This document shows, in pieces, positions 14,381 through 20,666 of a stretch of DNA of 41,397 bases. The stretch is from contig CALCGO010000023.1 in NCBI GenBank assembly GCA_937901055.1, positions 1-41,397 on the forward strand. Direction: 5' to 3'. The DNA comes from an uncultured Rhodobacterales bacterium. GTDB lineage: Bacteria; Pseudomonadota; Alphaproteobacteria; Rhodobacterales; Rhodobacteraceae. Position numbers and translations under genes: made by a program. The notes under the pieces are model-generated. The model was not told the DNA's origin. It made no database searches and saw nothing but the letters and a program-made list of their open reading frames with translations. How positions within the stretch are numbered: the stretch's first letter is position 1; each line of letters starts with the position of its first letter.

Positions 14381-14400
14381 CCCTCATCTGAACTACGACT

Positions 14401-14444
14401 GCCCCCTACTTGGCACATGCCGAGTAGGGGGCTTTCGTCGTTTT
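14401..14444 (+). terminator. Strong intrinsic terminator after the cassette
   Basis: GCCCCCTACT (14401-14410) pairs perfectly with AGTAGGGGGC (14423-14432); inside, GGCA and TGCC extend the hairpin. It is followed by TTTCGTCGTTTT. It ends transcription of the 12789-14380 genes and perhaps of the RNA upstream. Confidence 0.85.
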
Positions 14445-14462
14445 CGGTCCTCCCATCTTTCC

Positions 14463-14483
14463 CCCTCGCGCAAGGCGCGGGGG
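14463..14483 (+). repeat. Second GC-rich hairpin
   Basis: CCCTCGCGC-AAG-GCGCGGGGG makes a 9-bp stem with one G-U pair in plus-strand sense, followed by more G-rich sequence instead of a T-run. It sits 20 bases past the terminator and may be a back-up stop or the edge of the regulatory region at 14498-14606. Confidence 0.5.
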
Positions 14484-14497
14484 ACCGGGGGGGCACC

Positions 14498-14606
14498 GAG
14501 CTTGACAACCGCGTGTCACTTGCAGTTCCAGCTTTTCGCGTCCAACTGAACTATCCGCCCGCGTATAACTTGCAGTTCCAGTTTTCCGAGCTCGACAACT
14601 GTGTGA
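14498..14606. repeat. Nested direct repeats upstream of the main early operon
   Basis: Outer pair: GAGCTTGACAACCGCGTGT (14498-14516) and GAGCTCGACAACTGTGTGA (14588-14606), 15 of 19 identical. Inner pair: ACTTGCAGTTCCAG exact at 14518-14531 and 14568-14581, each followed by a C/T-rich TTTTC-like tail, 50 bases apart. The order is B-A-A'-B'. TTGACA in the first outer copy and TATAACT at 14564-14570 look promoter-like but are not correctly spaced to each other. The region 14381-14671 has no gene; it probably holds the promoter and operator for the genes from 14672 onward, or an origin. Confidence 0.5.
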
Positions 14607-14671
14607 CTACACAATGCAATAGTGATGGACTAGCGATTCCATCCACCACCCCCACCTAGTTTTAAGAGCCT

Positions 14672-14974
14672 ATGTCTATTGAATCTCCTACAGCCTGCAA
14701 TATCTCCCTCAGCGTGGAAGGCCATGAAGTTCCATATCTTGTCGAGACTTTCGATGATGATCAATCCACGTTGGCGTTCTGTAGTTACGCGCACGCCGTC
14801 GCTATTGCTTACTCCGTGATGCTCGCTACAACTCCGCGGCATGAAGAGTTGAGTCCTGCTCAAAGCAGTTTGATTATTTACGAATCCATCTATGAGGCCA
14901 TGCTTCATTTGAATACAGACGACCAAGTTGTTGTCGTGAAGTTCGGTGATCACAACACAAAGGAGTACTTCTGA
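14672..14974 (+). CDS. Unknown small acidic protein (100 aa)
   Basis: 100 residues starting MSIESPTACNISLSVEGHEV, with a weak purine site (AAGAG) upstream. The protein has beta-like strands in the first third, a central helix (FCSYAHAVAIAYSVMLATTP) and an acidic second half ending FGDHNTKEYF. First gene of the long plus-strand operon that runs to 22.9 kb. The central helix is not hydrophobic enough to be called a membrane span. No family recognised. Confidence 0.6.
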   Translation: MSIESPTACNISLSVEGHEVPYLVETFDDDQSTLAFCSYAHAVAIAYSVMLATTPRHEELSPAQSSLIIYESIYEAMLHLNTDDQVVVVKFGDHNTKEYF

Positions 14975-15019
14975 TGCGTTGAGTGCGGACGACACGACCT
15001 GCCCTTACACACCAAACAA

Positions 15020-15034
15020 GGAGGTTCCCACATG
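15020..15034 (+). promoter_or_regulatory. Ribosome-binding cassette GGAGGTTCCCACATG (copy 2)
   Basis: Identical over 15 bases to the leader of the gene at 9534. Confidence 0.7.
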
Positions 15035-15382
15035 GGAGCAGTAGATTTCACCCATCACGCCGCAGGCGAATCCATGACTCACGCGTTCCATCTGGCGCAA
15101 GAGGAGGCCCGCTACGACTTCGGCCACTCTGGCTACACCGGGACCATCGCTGAAAAGGAGAGCTTCCGGCGAGTCACCTTGCCAAAAGACGTGAGCTACG
15201 ACGAGGTTCTCAATCTCATCACAGCGCTCCCCTCGGACGACAGTTTCGCTAAATTAGAAAAGCTCTTTGGCTGGCGAGAAGCCAGCATGATCGTCAATAC
15301 TTACGAAGACAAGTGGGGACCGTGCATCGGCATCGAATTCCCCCCCGGTCACTTCGTGTTTGCCGGATATGCGAGTTCTTGA
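15032..15382 (+). CDS. Actinophage-type conserved protein (116 aa)
   Basis: Strong GGAGG site. The N-terminal half (MGAVDFTHHAAGESMTHAFH, then ARYDFGHSGYTGTIAEKES) matches, as I recall it, a small family widespread in actinobacteriophages and recognisable by an HxGYTGTIAEK motif. Residues 65-116 form a further alpha/beta part. Function unknown; members are usually found among early or accessory genes. It is one of the hints for an actinobacterial host. The stop overlaps the next ATG (TGATG). Confidence 0.7.
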   Translation: MGAVDFTHHAAGESMTHAFHLAQEEARYDFGHSGYTGTIAEKESFRRVTLPKDVSYDEVLNLITALPSDDSFAKLEKLFGWREASMIVNTYEDKWGPCIGIEFPPGHFVFAGYASS

Positions 15383-15579
15383 TGACCAATCGCCCTGACT
15401 GCTGGCCGTACAAGTTCAAGAAAGTCGGCAACCAGTGGTATCGCCGCACTGTTGCCGGTGGTCGTTGGCAAGCCTTAGTGGTGAAGCGTGTTGGCACTCC
15501 TGCTAATCCGCATAGCCGTTCCCCTAAGACTCACACCGAGTTAGTGAACGCCTCCATTAACGAATGGACGTGGAAATGA
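15382..15579 (+). CDS. Small basic protein (65 aa)
   Basis: The ATG at 15382 shares its A with the previous TGA, implying coupled translation; no separate ribosome site is seen. 65 residues, basic, aromatic and beta-like in the first half (CWPYKFKKVGNQWYRRTVAG), then a Pro/His/Ser linker and a short helix ending NEWTWK. Probably a small nucleic-acid-binding or adaptor protein; no family recognised. Confidence 0.6.
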   Translation: MTNRPDCWPYKFKKVGNQWYRRTVAGGRWQALVVKRVGTPANPHSRSPKTHTELVNASINEWTWK

Positions 15580-15908
15580 ACATACTTCAAGCCAACTACC
15601 TAGCCCGAAGGGGTATCACGATGGACCAATACCAGTACCAGCAAGCAAATGAAGACGATATGTGGGCCTCTGCCGCTGAACGTTCGCCGGACATTGAATG
15701 TCTTGGAGATCCTGATTACTGCAAGGGAGCCGTGGACTATCACTGGAATGGTGACCCTGACGGCAAGACCTGGCCGCGGTGCGAGTGGCATCAAGCGCAA
15801 CGAGTGCAGCAGCGCGAAAACAGCATTGAGAAGTACGCCAATTCTGACGTTCCGCCAGCCTGGTTTGATCCGTCTGCTGCTGGTGAGCGTTGGGACGACG
15901 ACTACTGA
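15576..15908 (+). CDS. Zinc-binding-like small protein with FDPxxAGERWDDDY ending (110 aa)
   Basis: The ATG at 15576 overlaps the previous TGA (ATGA); an internal ATG at 15621 with AAGGGG upstream is a real alternative start. Cysteines in CLGDPDYC, followed by CEWH (C-x2-H), make a zinc-site pattern, then a charged helix and PPAWFDPSAAGERWDDDY at the end. The C-x2-H, helix and PPxxF order parallels the 173-aa protein at 12789. I recall a similar PP..FDP..AGERWD.DY tail in small actinophage proteins. Likely a small metal-stabilised protein; role unknown. Confidence 0.65.
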   Translation: MNILQANYLARRGITMDQYQYQQANEDDMWASAAERSPDIECLGDPDYCKGAVDYHWNGDPDGKTWPRCEWHQAQRVQQRENSIEKYANSDVPPAWFDPSAAGERWDDDY

Positions 15909-16114
15909 TGCTTCGGAACGACACAATCAATCGCTGGACTGTGTTCTTAGAGAACACGTTGCGCGAGCTCGAAGACCCTGATCGTATCGAGCAAGTCAAT
16001 TGGTTCTTTGATGCAGTCGATGCCTCGCTTGGTCACATCATGTGTTGCGAACACGGCATGTCAGCTACTTCTTGTTATGGACCCGGCCACTATTACGGAG
16101 CGTATATGCGATGA
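15908..16114 (+). CDS. Small unknown protein (68 aa)
   Basis: The ATG at 15908 overlaps the previous TGA (TGATG). 68 residues: a helical, acidic first half (INRWTVFLENTLRELEDPDR, then VNWFFDAVDASLGHIM) and a Cys/His/Tyr-rich end (CCEHGMSATSCYGPGHYYGA). The two adjacent Cys plus His and a later Cys could bind metal. No family recognised. Ends by overlapping the next gene. Confidence 0.55.
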   Translation: MLRNDTINRWTVFLENTLRELEDPDRIEQVNWFFDAVDASLGHIMCCEHGMSATSCYGPGHYYGAYMR

Positions 16115-16287
16115 CAAATTGGAATGAACTACCTACCAACAAGCTGCGAGACATGATGACTTACGACTTCATTGAGCCTGCGTTTAAAGCAAAGGTTGCT
16201 CGCGAAATCCTTGATCGTGAACAATCGCTTGATGATTTGCATGATGCCATGATCGACAAGCTGGCGTCAATTGTTGTCATTACATGA
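16111..16287 (+). CDS. Small helical protein (58 aa)
   Basis: The ATG at 16111 overlaps the previous stop. 58 residues, helical and charged (KLRDMMTYDFIEPAFKAKVA, then REILDREQSLDDLHDAMIDK), with a hydrophobic end SIVVIT. No ribosome site of its own, so translation is probably coupled. No family recognised. Confidence 0.5.
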   Translation: MTNWNELPTNKLRDMMTYDFIEPAFKAKVAREILDREQSLDDLHDAMIDKLASIVVIT

Positions 16288-16448
16288 TCGTTGTATTGCT
16301 TTTATCTGCGTTGTTTTTCTTGTGCAGTTACAGCTACAACGCAATGTTTCCACCACACATTCCACACGACGAGGCTCAGTCTCGCCGCCGCATTAAGAAA
16401 GAGTTGAGGGACATTGAAATTTACAGACCGGACCACATCATACGTTAA
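16284..16448 (+). CDS. Tiny membrane or lipoprotein-like protein (54 aa)
   Basis: Starts in an ATGA overlap with the previous stop. 54 residues: a hydrophobic N-terminus MIVVLLLSALFFLCSYSYNA, then a Pro/His segment and a basic helix (SRRRIKKELRDIEIYRPDHI). The Cys after a Leu-rich stretch resembles a lipobox loosely, but the charged n-region is missing, so a single-span anchor is equally likely. Its last 35 bases overlap the following gene. Candidate membrane-targeted early protein; function unknown. Confidence 0.5.
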   Translation: MIVVLLLSALFFLCSYSYNAMFPPHIPHDEAQSRRRIKKELRDIEIYRPDHIIR

Positions 16449-16794
16449 CCCGTATCTTGACACTGAAATGGGTCGCATCCTTCGCGAAGACTTTGAAATT
16501 GCAGTTGAAGAAACGACTCAGCGTGTCGTTCAATTCTTTGAGCAATCTGGATTGACACCTGTTGTATTTCCTCAAACGATTCGGTTAATGAACGACGCTA
16601 TTGAGCAAGCAAGTGAAGCTGATGATCCCGACTGGACGTACAGCCCGTATGCGTTGACGACCAAGCTGGTTCTACTTGTTGGATGCAAAGTGTCTGACGA
16701 GTACATGGATTGGATACACGAAATGCTTGAAGACATTATTGACGGACCTATTCGCCCGCCCGCTCATGGGTGGCGCGCACGAACGGAGGCGTAA
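16414..16794 (+). CDS. Unknown acidic helical protein (126 aa), TTG start
   Basis: The best start is TTG at 16414 with GAGGG three bases upstream, giving MKFTDRTTSYVNPYLDTEMG. 126 residues, mostly helical and acidic (REDFEIAVEETTQRVVQFFE), with one moderately hydrophobic stretch near 86-93 (TTKLVLLVGC). The final TAA overlaps the start of the ArdC-like gene (TAATG), and that gene's ribosome site (GGAGG) lies in the last codons here. No family recognised. Confidence 0.6.
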   Translation: MKFTDRTTSYVNPYLDTEMGRILREDFEIAVEETTQRVVQFFEQSGLTPVVFPQTIRLMNDAIEQASEADDPDWTYSPYALTTKLVLLVGCKVSDEYMDWIHEMLEDIIDGPIRPPAHGWRARTEA

Positions 16795-17756
16795 TGACTA
16801 AGGAAAAACTGGATACTCTCAACGCTGCTATTACTCAGCGGATGGTTGATTCAATCAAGGCTGGTATCGACACTGGAAATTGGACGCCGCCTTGGGTGCG
16901 CGCTGACTTCGCTTGCTTCAATCCCGCATCTGGCAAGACTTACAGCGGCGGCAACAGGTTCATGCTCTCGATGATTGCGTTGATGAACGATTGGTCGAGC
17001 GAGTGGGCTACTTACAATCAGTGGCAGGGATTGAGCCGACACACTGCTCAGTGTGTTAACTTGCACGACAAGCCCAACCCGACAGCTTGTAAAGAGTTCG
17101 GTTGCGATCTCGTCCACGTTGAGAAGGGATCAAAGTCGAGCCTTGCGTTTCGGCCCTTCATTGCTAAGGACGAAGAGACTGGGGTAGACAAGATCCGAGG
17201 CTTTCGTGCTTACAACGTGTTCAACGCCAGCCAGGTCAGCGGGTACTCGCTGCCTACTGTGACTGTTACTCGTACAGATTCCGAGTATGAGCAGATGCTT
17301 GAAGCTGACGCCTATCTTCAATCTGCTGGGGCTACCTTGCGCCACTCGGCCCATGCCGGTGCTGCTTATTCGCCGGGTGGTGATTACATCATCATGCCTG
17401 ATCACGACCGCTGGACTGAGCCTGATCGTTACTGGTCAACTGCTACCCATGAGCTTGTTCACTGGACTGGACACGGCAAGCGTCTTAATCGCACGATGTC
17501 TACTGACTTTGGCTCTGATGAGTATGCCTTTGAAGAACTTGTTGCCGAGCTTGGCGCTGCGTTTCAGATGTCGAGTCTTAACCGCACCGCTACCTTTCGC
17601 GACGATCACTTGTCTTACCTCGGGCACTGGCTTCGCATCCTGACTGCTGACTCGTCGCTGTTGTGGAAAGCAGCTACCAATGCTGAACGTGCTGTCAAGT
17701 TCATCGGCAATCAAGTAGCAGATCATCACCTTACTGAGCAGGGGATTCATGTCTGA
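16794..17756 (+). CDS. ArdC-like antirestriction / zincin metallopeptidase protein
   Basis: 320 residues from the ATG at 16794 (GGAGG upstream). The N-terminal 150 residues match the ssDNA-binding ArdC domain (AAITQRMVDSIKAGIDTGNW, then a Gly-rich YSGGNRFML and TYNQW). The C-terminal part is a zincin domain with HELVH at about 219-223 and a downstream AFEELVAELGAAF supplying the third acidic ligand. ArdC proteins protect incoming DNA from type I restriction and may be carried into or made early in the host. Unusual here: an insert of about 30 residues at about 82-112 containing C87, H91, C99 and C104, a possible zinc site. Confidence 0.85.
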   Translation: MTKEKLDTLNAAITQRMVDSIKAGIDTGNWTPPWVRADFACFNPASGKTYSGGNRFMLSMIALMNDWSSEWATYNQWQGLSRHTAQCVNLHDKPNPTACKEFGCDLVHVEKGSKSSLAFRPFIAKDEETGVDKIRGFRAYNVFNASQVSGYSLPTVTVTRTDSEYEQMLEADAYLQSAGATLRHSAHAGAAYSPGGDYIIMPDHDRWTEPDRYWSTATHELVHWTGHGKRLNRTMSTDFGSDEYAFEELVAELGAAFQMSSLNRTATFRDDHLSYLGHWLRILTADSSLLWKAATNAERAVKFIGNQVADHHLTEQGIHV

Positions 17757-17892
17757 AATGTTTACAACTAACAACAAGTGTCGTCATTGCAACGGCACTG
17801 TTCACAACATTGCTGGCAAGCGACACAAGATGGAAGCTCTTGAAGCAATCCATCGCGTGTCTTGTCCCGGCTTGAACAGAAGGAAGTCTTGA
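17749..17892 (+). CDS. Small zinc-knuckle-like protein (47 aa)
   Basis: The ATG at 17749 has AGGGG just upstream and overlaps the ArdC-like gene's stop by 8 bases. 47 residues with CRHC at 11-14, a His at 19 and a later Cys (VSCPGL), a C-x2-C ... C arrangement that could bind one zinc; otherwise basic (GKRHKMEALEAIHR, ending NRRKS). Probably a small nucleic-acid-binding protein. Ends in a TGATG overlap with the next gene. Confidence 0.55.
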   Translation: MSEMFTTNNKCRHCNGTVHNIAGKRHKMEALEAIHRVSCPGLNRRKS

Positions 17893-18194
17893 TGCCTGAA
17901 CTGAGCACCGCAGTGCGAGGCACTGTGATCTTAGAGAAACATAATGTTGCCGGACACGACAACTATTACACCCACCAGCTTGAACGCATTGATAACTATG
18001 GTGCTGACTTGCCTGTTCATAAGTTCTACTGGCGACACACCACTGCGTATGCAGGCAAGGCTCTCCCCGAACAAGTGCGCACGTTTGAATACGAGTACCA
18101 CGATTACAACGAAGCAATCATTGCTTACGGTCAGCATCGTGACTACTTATTGATGCTCTTGCATGACCCACTTGATTCACGCAGCCTGATTTAG
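17892..18194 (+). CDS. Unknown protein (100 aa)
   Basis: The ATG at 17892 shares its A with the previous TGA and has AAGGAAG upstream; an in-frame ATG ten codons earlier is less likely. 100 residues rich in His and Tyr (NVAGHDNYYTHQLERIDNYG, EYEYHDYNEAIIAYGQHRDY), alpha/beta in pattern, ending in a helix (YLLMLLHDPL). No motif or family recognised. Confidence 0.6.
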   Translation: MPELSTAVRGTVILEKHNVAGHDNYYTHQLERIDNYGADLPVHKFYWRHTTAYAGKALPEQVRTFEYEYHDYNEAIIAYGQHRDYLLMLLHDPLDSRSLI

Positions 18195-18211
18195 TACACT
18201 GATCTTCCAAC

Positions 18212-18226
18212 AAGGAGCTACCAATG
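18212..18226 (+). promoter_or_regulatory. Ribosome-binding cassette AAGGAGCTACCAATG
   Basis: Identical to the leader at 20339-20353 and, up to the start codon, to the one at 13392. Confidence 0.7.
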
Positions 18227-18685
18227 GGCTTAGATGCCACGTTCTACCGTCATATCCAAGCAATTCCTGATTCCGACGACTCTCACGCCGCTAGTTACTT
18301 AGAACGGTGCGGCGTCTACGATCCAGAAGCTGTTGTCTCGATCACTGAATCAGTGTGGTACTTCCGCAAGTTCAATGGACTTGAGCGCTTCATGAAGCTG
18401 CATCGCCTGCATGGCCGACCCCTCAATGAGTTGTGGCTTGACGTGATTAGCGATTGGTGTCAACGTGTGCTTGATCAAGCCGACGCAGATGACGTTGAAA
18501 CCTTTGAGGAATGGTCGCTTGAGCACAATCCGCTGCGACCAATGAGCGGTTTCTTCTTTGGCGGTACTGATTACACAAGCGTTTACTTCAACAACATCAA
18601 CAAGCTCGCCAGCATCTGCCGTTCAATGCGTGATGATCTAAGCGGAGGCAAGGCTCTCTACTACACATACGAATCGAGTTGGTAA
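18224..18685 (+). CDS. MGLDA-type phage conserved protein (153 aa)
   Basis: Strong AAGGAG site. Starts MGLDATFYRHIQ, a beginning shared, as far as I recall, by a family of phage and bacterial proteins that open MGLDxxxYR and contain a WYFRKFNGLERFM-like segment. Residues 75-110 are helical and acidic; the C-terminus FFFGGTDYTSVYFNNINKLA is beta-alpha. The function of this family is unknown to me. The TAA overlaps the ATG of the exonuclease gene (TAATG), so it is translationally coupled to the recombination genes. Confidence 0.6.
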   Translation: MGLDATFYRHIQAIPDSDDSHAASYLERCGVYDPEAVVSITESVWYFRKFNGLERFMKLHRLHGRPLNELWLDVISDWCQRVLDQADADDVETFEEWSLEHNPLRPMSGFFFGGTDYTSVYFNNINKLASICRSMRDDLSGGKALYYTYESSW

Positions 18686-19611
18686 TGCAAACTTTAGAAC
18701 TCGCCCACCTGACGCCAGCTATACGCTCGCAACGGTTTGGTACGTCACATACTGCCGTCTTGTTTGACGAGCATCCGTTTCAAACTGCTGCTCAATACTG
18801 GCTAGATAAGCGTGACGGCACGCGTCAGCCAGAGACAGCAGCAATGGTGCGAGGTACTTACCTTGAGCCATCCATTTTAAATTGGTACAACGAGACTCAA
18901 AACAAGTATCAGTTTGAGAAGTGTGAGGTTGCGTATCTCAATGACTACATCGTGAGCGTCCCTGACGGCCTCACTGAGCGCGGCACTGTGTTGTTGTCTA
19001 TCAAAACAACAGCGCGCCGTGCTGATGAGCCTGAGCCGTACTGGATCTGGCAAGCACAAGCCGAGATGATGATGACGGGTGCGCAACTCACTGTGTTTGC
19101 TTGGCTTGATGGCAACATGGAGCTCAAGACTGCTGAGATCGAGGCTGATGAAGCCTTGTTCTTTAGTATCACTACTCAAACGCGTGAGTTTATTGAAGCT
19201 CTCAAGCGCAAAGAAATGCCTGCGTCTTACCAGCGTCGTGCTGATGACGTTACTCGTCAGTACAAAGAGACTACTCCTGTCCCCTGTGAGGGCGGTGACG
19301 TGGCGTTGGAGCTTGTCGAAGAGTATTCCCTAGCCAAAGCCCGCGCTAAACAGTTCAAAGAAGACGCTGATTATTTGCGTGACAAGCTGTTCAACATTGC
19401 TCAAGACCATGAAGCTATTACTTGTGACGGTGACCTTGTTGCCCACTTGAAGCAGCGTGCTGGGTCGCAGCGTTTCGATAGCAAAGAGTTTGATCTTGCC
19501 TATCCCGGCTTGCGTGACCAGTACATCACTCGATCAGCGCCAACCCGCGTACTTACTATCCCCAAATCAATAATCCAAGCTGCCATTGAAAGGCATGATG
19601 ATTCTTTCTGA
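18685..19611 (+). CDS. YqaJ-like recombination exonuclease
   Basis: 308 residues from the ATG at 18685. Layout of the lambda-exonuclease/YqaJ PD-(D/E)xK family: RGTYLEPSILNWY with E61, VPDG with D94, then LLSIKTT with K107, and the QAQ helix (WIWQAQAEMMMTG) at about 121-133. The C-terminal third is a coiled coil (EEYSLAKARAKQFKEDADYL). It should degrade one strand of dsDNA ends to feed the annealing protein encoded directly downstream. Oddity: the ExK residue that is normally Glu is Ser (SIK, S105), which could weaken or alter catalysis. Confidence 0.8.
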   Translation: MQTLELAHLTPAIRSQRFGTSHTAVLFDEHPFQTAAQYWLDKRDGTRQPETAAMVRGTYLEPSILNWYNETQNKYQFEKCEVAYLNDYIVSVPDGLTERGTVLLSIKTTARRADEPEPYWIWQAQAEMMMTGAQLTVFAWLDGNMELKTAEIEADEALFFSITTQTREFIEALKRKEMPASYQRRADDVTRQYKETTPVPCEGGDVALELVEEYSLAKARAKQFKEDADYLRDKLFNIAQDHEAITCDGDLVAHLKQRAGSQRFDSKEFDLAYPGLRDQYITRSAPTRVLTIPKSIIQAAIERHDDSF

Positions 19612-20080
19612 GAACCAAACCAAAGTCCTGCTTGCAGGAATCAAATCGAGCCGTGTCAGTGAAGTCAATGGCATGTCTCACGTTGAAGGGTATGACATTC
19701 GGGCCATGTTGATCCGAGTGTTTGGCTACGGTGGCTGGTCAGAGATTGCTCAGTTACCTACCGAATTGCTTTACGAGCAAGAGACTACGACGCGCGCTGG
19801 TAAAGCTGCTTACAAAGTTGCATATCGTGCGAGCCGTCGTTTGGTTATTGACGATTGCACTTACGACGGCAGCGCTGTCGGTGAATCAATCATGCCTGAC
19901 TTTAAACGTGGTGATGCTCACGACATGGCTATCAAGACTGCTGAAACCCAAGCGTTGAAGCGTTGCGCTATCAATCTTGGTGATCAGTTTGGTCTTTCGT
20001 TGTACCGGAATGGTTCCACTGCCCCGCTTGTCCGCAAGCTGGCTGATGGCTCCGAGATTGCAGAGGTGGTAGAGCAGTGA
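19595..20080 (+). CDS. Rad52-like single-strand annealing protein
   Basis: About 161 residues. Starts at ATG 19595 or 19598 fit the AAAGG just upstream; a TTG at 19586 is unlikely. Conserved Rad52-type features: LLAGIKSSRVSEVNGMSHVE, a GYGGWS turn, a beta sheet with YRASRRLVI, and the diagnostic segment RGDAHDMAIKTAETQALKRC followed by INLGDQFGLSLY. The domain forms rings that anneal complementary ssDNA. It pairs with the YqaJ-like exonuclease upstream, giving a phage recombination system comparable in logic to RecET/Red. Ends in a GTGA overlap with the next gene. Confidence 0.88.
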   Translation: MMILSENQTKVLLAGIKSSRVSEVNGMSHVEGYDIRAMLIRVFGYGGWSEIAQLPTELLYEQETTTRAGKAAYKVAYRASRRLVIDDCTYDGSAVGESIMPDFKRGDAHDMAIKTAETQALKRCAINLGDQFGLSLYRNGSTAPLVRKLADGSEIAEVVEQ

Positions 20081-20322
20081 CCGAATTTGTATCAGACCCC
20101 ACAGACACCAATCGCTTTTGCGTGGCTCTCAATGAGCTTGATTACTCCACCATCATGCACGCCCTTGTGTACACAGCTAATGCCCTTGAGATTGAGAAGG
20201 GTGATGAAGCTGCTGAGGTTTACGACCGACTGCATGACAAGTTGCAAGAATGGAACTGCATGGATCTCAACCCTCAGTGGAAGATTGAAGTGTCTCATGT
20301 TGCGCCCACATTCCACAGTTAA
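20077..20322 (+). CDS. Small unknown protein (81 aa), GTG start
   Basis: The GTG at 20077 overlaps the previous TGA (GTGA). 81 residues: a helical middle (STIMHALVYTANALEIEKGD, then EVYDRLHDKLQEWNCMDLNP) with polar ends. Coupled to the annealing-protein gene, so it may act with it, but no family is recognised. Confidence 0.55.
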   Translation: MTEFVSDPTDTNRFCVALNELDYSTIMHALVYTANALEIEKGDEAAEVYDRLHDKLQEWNCMDLNPQWKIEVSHVAPTFHS

Positions 20323-20329
20323 TTAACCC

Positions 20330-20353
20330 GAGCTACCAAAGGAGCTACCAATG
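20330..20353 (+). promoter_or_regulatory. Tandemly duplicated ribosome-binding leader
   Basis: The 12-mer GAGCTACCAAAG (20330-20341) is followed at once by GAGCTACCAATG (20342-20353), so the leader used at 18212 and 13392 appears here as an almost perfect tandem pair, the second copy ending in the start codon of the 104-aa gene. Confidence 0.6.
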
Positions 20354-20665
20354 AAACGTTACGTCCGCATCTGGTCACACCCGCCAGGTTCAATGCGTCA
20401 GCATTCGATTGTGCTGAACTGGCAATCTCAAAATTTGTCAGACGACAACTTCTACCACTACACGATATCTCGCAATTTGCGGCAGGCTTATCGCGCCCTA
20501 CGCCAAGGCTCTTGGTCACAGTGCGGCGGCGGTTGGAACGAGGGTATCAACCCTGACGCTGCACGCCGTGTCATGTTTGACACCCTCTTTGCTTGCAACA
20601 TTGCAACCACTATCGAGTTCCAAGTTATTTCATCTGACAATCCCAACGTAAAAAGGACACCCTGA
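20351..20665 (+). CDS. Unknown protein (104 aa)
   Basis: Start fixed by AAAGGAGCTACCA. 104 residues, basic N-terminus (MKRYVRIWSHPPGSMRQHSI), then a helix (SRNLRQAYRALRQGSWSQCG), a Gly-rich turn and a hydrophobic strand near the end (IATTIEFQVIS). Compact alpha/beta look without metal or nucleotide motifs. No family recognised. Confidence 0.6.
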   Translation: MKRYVRIWSHPPGSMRQHSIVLNWQSQNLSDDNFYHYTISRNLRQAYRALRQGSWSQCGGGWNEGINPDAARRVMFDTLFACNIATTIEFQVISSDNPNVKRTP

Positions 20666-20666
20666 C

